This document shows positions 58,061 to 64,000 of a stretch of 64,000 bases of DNA, piece by piece. The stretch's first letter is position 1. Each line of letters begins with the position of its first letter. The position numbers and the translations under genes are program-made. The stretch spans positions 108,414,513-108,478,512 of the forward strand of contig CM051521.1 of assembly GCA_028015205.1 (NCBI GenBank). Direction: 5' to 3'. Origin of the DNA: Mytilisepta virgata (Eukaryota > Mollusca > Bivalvia > Mytilida > Mytilidae). Below the pieces are notes generated by a model that was not told the origin of the DNA, did not search any database, and saw only the letters and a list, made by a program, of their open reading frames with translations.

Positions 58061-59512
58061 GGGGCAGGAGCACAGGCGTTCGTTTTATATGAATAGAGTC
58101 GGTCCGGGTATTACTGTATGGGCCTGTTATTTGTGTGACGGGACAGGTTTTTACCTCTACATAAATTTTGTGTTTTTATGATTTGTATAAACTTATATTT
58201 TTTTCGCTGGAAAATATTTTAATTTTGACTAATATTTTAGTTTTTTATATCTGTAGTTAATAGAAATGGTTCTTGTCATACTTGGGCTAGTTATTTCAGT
58301 GATTTTTGTAAATATTGTTTTTTTTATATACCTACTTAGTTTGATTATTAATTTGCCTTATATATGCTGGGTCTGTTCTGTGATTCAGGCAAGTGTTTCT
58401 ACTTGGCCCGAGAGATATATATGCTATATCAACACCAGGGAATCGTTATAAATTCAAGTGACGGGACTGAGCCCAGTTCAGCTAGAGACCTGCTTATACA
58501 TCAGCGCATGGCAAGGGAATTAGAATAAATTCCACGTGCCAGGATAATTCAGTCACCACATCCAGTGATTCGAACCTTAACGAAGTACTACCCCTATACT
58601 GCCCAGGACCAGTGTCGTTATTTTCTCCTAGACAACTGGCTCCTGTTACATTTGTATAAAACGAATGCCTGTGTCCATGGGCCAGAAGTCGAAACTCTCC
58701 CCTCTAGGGATTTTATGGGACTAGTACCATTGCAAACTTTAGTATATAAGAGGTTAATTTTCATTTGTTTGCCAAAAAAATAAAGTGTCTCCTAAGGTTG
58801 CTAGCTCATTTTTTGTAATAGCTATAGAGCAATTGCTAGATTTTCGATTTTTTTCCCTTTTCGCGTTTGTCAGCCTACAATGCAGCATAATTTGACTAAA
58901 TGTATATCAAATATAAACATGTCAGATAAATACAAGATATTAATATTTTAATACACGGTGATTAAATTTTTCCTAGAAAGAAACTATATACGAATATCCA
59001 TACTGAAAAATGAGGGGAAATAAAACGATTTTTTTGCCTGAAAGTTTCAACAATTTTTTTTAATGATAAATTGTGATTGATTTTACGTTGGATGTATTGG
59101 ATATACAACATATAATAATAAAAAACTAAAAAAAAACAACAATTTAAAGAGGGTTATGGGGGGAAAGTGAAAAAAAACGGAATATTTTCGATTTTGCGAA
59201 TTTTTATAGGAATCCACATATTTTTCACTTTTACAAATTAACCTTACATAAAATAATCATGTAATCGGGTTATCTTTGCAGCTGCACACTAGAACTATGT
59301 CAAAACAGTCATCTTCTTATAATTTGCAGCTCTGCAATAGCTCACAAGTAGCGAATTATTACCCCTGACCCTAAAAAAACCCACAAATTTTGTTATTCGA
59401 TACATAATCTCTATACCACGGTCATAAAAGGTGTATTTTGTATTTGTTTTACAAAGATTTAATTCTTTTAATATAAAATCTTTTTTTAGATCACTTAATT
59501 TCAATTAAAACC
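58061..59512. other. Unassigned stretch
   Basis: No gene I can name. An open frame at 58266-58451 is hydrophobic by AT composition. The portion 58440-58800 is less AT-rich and ends with AATAAA near 58778, so it might be the end of an unknown transcript or element, but no protein similarity is evident. Confidence 0.35.
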
Positions 59513-61155
59513 AGTCGTTTTATAAAGTCGTTTGTTAACTTTATTGATCCTTTTGCCATTGATGAGAAAGAGGCAATGTTTTGCCTTTCATCAGGAGTTA
59601 TATAACTCCGGTAAAGCAGCATTTCAAGAATTCATTCAAAACAGACTGGTAACTCACAATTTATCTTTTCATGCTGCTTCGAAAAAAAGAAGAAACAAAA
59701 TATTTGGAGATCTAAAACAATGTCGTGGAATTGATTACGACACAAAGGAATCTTTTTGGACAGTTGCTTATGCTTTCCGAGGAAAACAATCTTGATATTA
59801 CAATGATACTTTCTTATCAGCTTGGACCAGTTCTTTGGCCATTGGCAACACCAAATGGTTTACCTGTCAAGACAGACAGGTCATCATTGTTGCATAAACT
59901 TGAGGATGATTCTGCAACTGAAGAATATTCCGCGTGCAACATTCAGATGAACAGCAGTGTTTACATTTTAGATGGAAATGCAACGATTCAATCCCAAACA
60001 AAACTGCCGAGCACGTTTGGAGAATTTGCATATCAGCTGTTTATAGGTCTTCCAAAGGCAAAACGGGTTGACCTTGTAACTTATACTTATTCTATTAAGT
60101 TTGCAGAACGAAACAGAAGGAATGAAACAGACACTTTCATACTGGTCTCTTCTACAAAGTTTCAAAATGGAATGGCTTTCTTTCGAACAATGAAAATAAG
60201 GCAAACCTTATACAGCTGATCCATGACGAATGCACGGATAAAGGAAAAATATGCCGAACTGTTGTTGAACATCTAGAGAAGTTCTTTTTGTCAATATTAC
60301 GACATGCAACATCTTAAAGAGTACTGATGGTTCAACAACAGAATGTAATTCCATTGATGAACTTTATTCTTCTCAAGAAGAGTCAGACACTAGATTAATT
60401 CTTCATTGCCTGAATGCGGCAGAAGCCACGCCACAGTCTGACATCCTTGTACGTTCCCCAGACACAGATGTTTTAGTTCTTTTGCTTTATCATAGGCAAG
60501 AGATTAAACAAAGAATATATTTTGATACAGGTGTTGGAAATAAACGAAGATTACTTGACATTCACCTACTTGTCCAGAGGCATGGAGAGAAATTATGCAT
60601 TCACTGGATGTGATACGAGAAGCTACTAGTGTGTTTGTACGAAAAGGCAAAATTAAGCCATTAAAGCTAATTAAGAAGTATGAAGAGTACTTTAAAGTTT
60701 TTTTCTGAACTAGGAAATAATATTTTTGTTACCGATGTATGGGAAACCGTCATACACGGATGTAGATCAATTAAGGTATTATATGGCAGGGCAAAAATTT
60801 ATAACTGGATCTGGATGCCTTTTGTCAAATTATGATGGTGTAAATCTTAGCCTGTTACCGCCATGTAGAACCAGTCTGCAAATGGATATGAAAAGAGCAA
60901 ATTTTTACCAGTCTCATATGGAAAAATGCGCATATAGCTACTCAATCACTTCCAGATCCAGATGGGAATGGTTGGAACATTGAAGCATCTGAAAAACTGA
61001 ATTACACTTGGAGTCAGGAAAACATTATTCCTGGAGAATTGGTCGACATTCTTTCTCAGGGGCCCGATTTGTTGGAGTCAGAAGAGATCTAATCAGATGA
61101 TGATCAGTTAGAAGATGACATTGTTCTCGAAAGTTTACGTACGTGTACGAATTGA
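59513..61155 (+). pseudogene. Decayed copy of a repetitive metazoan PIN/FEN-like gene
   Basis: Read in shifting frames, the order is: FVNFIDPFAIDEKEAMFCLS (59516-59600), FQEFIQNRLVTHN and KRRNKIFGDLK (59610-59720), then the frame 59725-60219 (LGPVLWPLATPNGLPVKTD, FGEFAYQLFIGLPKAKRVDL). Next come EESDTRLILHCLNAAEA and SPDTDVLVLLLYH (about 60378-60490), VGNKRRLLDIHLL, a shifted AFTGCDT, VFVRKGKIKPLKLIKKYEEY, YGKPSYTDVDQLRYY and SLLPPCRTSLQM. This matches large uncharacterised proteins present in many copies in corals and molluscs. The E.DTR...(S/T)PDTDV pattern suggests a PIN/FEN-like nuclease fold (inference). At least five frameshifts or stops, so it is inactive. Confidence 0.65.
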
Positions 61156-62407
61156 GCGAAGAGGAGTATTAAAATCATATGAATGTCGTTATTCAGAACA
61201 AGAATGATGATATAAATACAGTACACGGAATCATGATATCGTAACATTTAGGCGACCAAATGCTCATTTCTAAAGTATAAGTTGATTTGAAAAGTTTGAA
61301 AATGAAAAGACCCTTCCAAAGGATGATGCTATTGCGGAAAAAAAAGTTCTATTATTTTTTTATTTTTCCATAGGGGTAGGCGTAATATTTTGTTGTTTTT
61401 AAGCCAGTGATAAGTTGCAAGAATACTAAATTTGTACTTTGGTATGATTCTAGCTAGGTAACAGATACAAAGATCAGCAGCTCTGTTGATGATAATATCA
61501 ATAGTTATATCAATTAGAATAAAGGTGAAAATTATAGTAAAAATCTGCAAATCTGAAAAAAATTCCATTTATCAATTTGTTCTCAATAAATCTCTTTCGT
61601 GATGACCTGTTTGTGCTATATTTATTCCATGCAATATATCCAATAAATCAGATAATAAAAAAAATCACAATTATGGATTTTTTTTGCCAAAAATACTTTT
61701 TTTTTCTCGCGTTTTCCAGTAGGTGTAGGGGTAGATAATTTAATTCTGAGGAATTTTAGATGAAATAAAGTATGTATATCTTGTGTTAATCTGAAAGATT
61801 ATACTGTAAGCTTTCCATTAATACCAATTTTATATGTATTAATGACCGATTATGATGATCTATGGACATTTTAGGGCACACAAATTTTTACGAAATTTAA
61901 TAAACTTAGCTATAACTTTCATAAGCTAAACTTTATTTTTGGCAAACAAGTCACAGTGAAATGTCTTTTCTTATATGATGTCAGAAAAAATGGTGGCACA
62001 AAATTCCTAGGGGGACGGTGTCTACGGCCCATGGCCTATCTACTTTTCTTCATTTAGAATATAGGAAAAAGGTATTGGAAAGACTTCCTTTTGAACCCCC
62101 CCCCCCCATAATGACGGAATAAGTAAACATATATATGGAAGGGGGTTAAAATGGAAGTCTTGCCAAGGTATACTCATTAACAAAAAAATTATATGACTAG
62201 GTCATATTTCCAGATTAATGAAACCCTACTGCATGCAAAAATCTTTCGTTCTTAACTATTTGTAAAAATACAATGTTAGAAAATATATGAAATAGTCAGG
62301 AAAAGAGTGATAATATTAGGCTATACTTTTTTGGAATCTTATATATATAGGGTGGAATTCGAAAATGTTGGGCGCACACCTGTAGCATGATAAAGGACTA
62401 TATATAG
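61156..62407. other. Unassigned AT-rich stretch
   Basis: No gene or clear repeat recognised between the pseudogene and the LTR. A poly-C run is at 62096-62107. Confidence 0.5.
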
Positions 62408-63009
62408 TGTTACGGCCGAAATCACCTTTAAAATGTAGCCAACAAAAGACACAAATCAATAATAAAATTTAACAAGATTTATTATATATACAAAGTTTAC
62501 AAAAATATTACACTAAAATGTCAACTTAACTGTTCAAAATCCTGTTTTTTCTTGATCCGGAATTCTGGTCACTGTTGCCTGAATCCAAACGGAATATTAT
62601 ATCCAATCAGTCACAATCTAGTATGATGCAACGCAAATAAAAGTATGTCGAGAATGATGTGTGAAACGTAAATAAATCCAACAGCTGAGAACACAAGAAT
62701 GTCTATCTGTGGTCCGATAAATGATGTTCTGAAAGTCTAACTTTCTTGTCCGTATATATACTGTAGAACGGAAACTTCTGGAATACGGTAGAAGTTCGAA
62801 TCACACCATAATTATTACGTAAGTCAAATAGAAAGTTCTAGTCATTCCACCAGTATCCATTATTGTTCCAGTGACTTCTAAACTGTGCAGTTATAACATT
62901 ATTTGGTAAACAACTATAAGTATTATGTAAACATAGTATACATGTTATAAGGCTATGCAAAACAAATCAGGCCAAGATAAATAAATATAATAATTACAAT
63001 ATCATAACA
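62408..63009 (-). repeat. 3' long terminal repeat of a Ty3/gypsy-type retrotransposon
   Basis: On the minus strand it begins TGTTATGATATTG directly after a polypurine tract and ends GGCCGTAACA, giving TG...CA ends with a perfect TGTTA/TAACA inverted terminus. Length is 602 bp. AATAAA occurs within it near 62475 (minus). The five bases beyond the end (62403-62407, TATAG on the plus strand) would be the target duplication, but the 5' LTR is outside the window, so this cannot be confirmed. Confidence 0.8.
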
Positions 63010-63020
63010 CCTCCCCCCTT
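63010..63020 (-). other. Polypurine tract (plus-strand primer site)
   Basis: AAGGGGGGAGG on the minus strand, immediately upstream of the LTR's TG, as required for plus-strand initiation in LTR retroelements. Only 71 bp separate it from the pol stop codon. Confidence 0.8.
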
Positions 63021-63091
63021 AAAAGAAGTTTGAGTGTAACGAGAACTTCATGAACAATATATACAAAAATATATAGTATATATGCAATGTT

Positions 63092-64000
63092 TTAATAAGA
63101 TCTAGATAAAGCATCTGCTATTACGTTATCTTTACCTTTAATATGTTTTACAATAACATCATATTCCTGTAACAATAAACCCCACCTAGTCAACCTCTGG
63201 TTCTTGTTTCTCATTTTATGTATGAAGGTGAGAGGATTATGATCAGTATAAACCAGAATAGGATGCATTGTGGGATTTAAATATACATCAAAATGTTGAA
63301 GTGCAGACAACAGTGCAAAACATTCTTTTTCAATAGTGGAATAATTTTTCTGATGTTTATCTAATTTCTTGGAGAAATATGATATAGGCTTCTCAACATT
63401 ATTATCTGTTTCTTGATATAAAACAGCTCCAACTCCTACATCACTTGCATCAACGGCAAGTTTGAATTGCTTTTTAAAGTCTGGAGTGATAAGAACGGGA
63501 CTGTTAATTAAAAGTGATTTGCTTTTTTCAAAAGAGTTTTGACAATTATCACTCCAGATGAAATTAGAATCTTTTCGTAAAAGATGAGTCAATGGTTGAA
63601 CAACAGTAGCAAAATTTGAACAAAATTTTCTGTAAAATCCAATCATGCCTAAATATCTCATAAGTTGTTTTTTATTTGTAGGAGGAGGAAAATTGGTAAT
63701 TGCATCCACTTTAGCCATAATAGGTTTCACTTGACCTTGGCCAACTGTGTGCCCTAAATAATCAACAGTGGCCTTACAAAATTCACTTTTAGCAAGATTA
63801 ACAGTCAAATTTGATTGTGACAATCTATCAAAAGTATCATATAAATGTGTTAAATGCTCTTCCCAGCTATCACTACATACAATAAGATCACCAATATAAG
63901 CATAACAACAATCTAAATCTTTTATAACATTATTGATCATTCTTTGAAATGTAGCTGGAGCATTTTTCAAACCAAACGGCATGACAGTATATTGAAATAA
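63092..64000 (-). CDS. Ty3/gypsy-type pol: reverse transcriptase (partial) and RNase H
   Basis: Open from the window edge to TAA at 63092. It opens with FQYTVMPFGLKNAPATFQR (RT block 4). The active-site block reads YAYIGDLIV, with Gly at 63892-63890 where the family has the first Asp of the catalytic pair, so this copy's RT should be inactive. Then come LGHTVGQG and the RT connection, GMIGFYRKFCSNFA. The RNase H region has LAVDASDVGVGAVLYQ, YSTIEKECFALLSAL, VYTDHNPL and NVIADALSR, keeping the acidic residues. The protein ends two residues after DALSR, with no integrase following. Upstream parts (gag, protease, RT N-terminus, possibly integrase) lie beyond the window. Confidence 0.92.
   Translation of the reverse strand, partial: LFQYTVMPFGLKNAPATFQRMINNVIKDLDCCYAYIGDLIVCSDSWEEHLTHLYDTFDRLSQSNLTVNLAKSEFCKATVDYLGHTVGQGQVKPIMAKVDAITNFPPPTNKKQLMRYLGMIGFYRKFCSNFATVVQPLTHLLRKDSNFIWSDNCQNSFEKSKSLLINSPVLITPDFKKQFKLAVDASDVGVGAVLYQETDNNVEKPISYFSKKLDKHQKNYSTIEKECFALLSALQHFDVYLNPTMHPILVYTDHNPLTFIHKMRNKNQRLTRWGLLLQEYDVIVKHIKGKDNVIADALSRSY

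Noticed and set aside
58266..58451. Hydrophobic 61-codon open frame
   Set aside because: Ile/Val/Phe richness follows from AT composition; no family recognised.

Overview
The window looks like nuclear DNA of a marine bivalve mollusc, probably Mytilus or a close relative. It is AT-rich, has intron-split metazoan genes, and is full of short non-autonomous transposons of a kind I recognise from bivalve genomes, with ends such as 'AAGAGGCTC', 'GAGTGGACACAC' and palindromic 'ATACGACCGC'. No species call can be proven from the sequence alone.

Three real host genes can be rebuilt exon by exon. (1) A PSMD10/gankyrin (Nas6) orthologue lies on the minus strand, 14199 down to 9914, with a tentative last exon at 8202-8161. 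It encodes an ankyrin-repeat chaperone of the 26S proteasome. (2) A B9D1 orthologue lies on the plus strand, 18547-24972, in six exons coding 205 residues. It encodes a B9/C2-like protein of the ciliary transition zone. (3) A TMEM130 orthologue lies on the minus strand, 56881 down to 30467, in six exons coding 469 residues. It encodes a PKD-like, glycosylated type I membrane protein. PSMD10 and B9D1 are head to head about 4.3 kb apart; B9D1 and TMEM130 are tail to tail. Exon phases agree at every junction of B9D1 and TMEM130. The genes have no evident functional link to each other.

Most of the rest is repeat. 1.8-5.5 kb: two transposon families, one containing a long fold-back. 6.4-8.1 kb: a short fold-back and a degenerate tandem repeat downstream of PSMD10. 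8.26-9.87 kb: a transposon in the last PSMD10 intron. 13.27-13.83 kb: a terminal-inverted-repeat element in PSMD10 intron 1. 14.7-17.4 kb: decayed retroelement pieces. 18.8-20.0 kb: quasi-palindromic GGAAA/TTTCC words in B9D1 intron 1. 28.4-29.7 and 40.4-42.2 kb: two diverged elements with a 147-bp internal tandem repeat. 31.9-33.2 kb: two copies of one element. 36.8-40.1 kb: one element nested in another. 46.7-53.2 kb: a 6.5-kb minisatellite of a 28-bp unit with higher-order structure. 54.8-56.5 kb: a TIR element with a second small element nested inside it. 57.4-58.1 kb: an unusual TIR element whose interior is an array of GATATC palindromes. 59.5-61.2 kb: a frameshifted copy of a repetitive metazoan PIN/FEN-like gene. 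62.4-64.0 kb: the 3' end of a Ty3/gypsy-type LTR retrotransposon.

The best candidates for something undescribed are the GATATC-palindrome element (57448-58060), the TIR element carrying 'GTAACAGGATAGAC' modules (54784-56526), the 147-bp repeats carrying AGGTCAAGGTCA sites, the higher-order minisatellite filling TMEM130 intron 1, and the LTR element whose pol ends directly at the polypurine tract without a downstream integrase.
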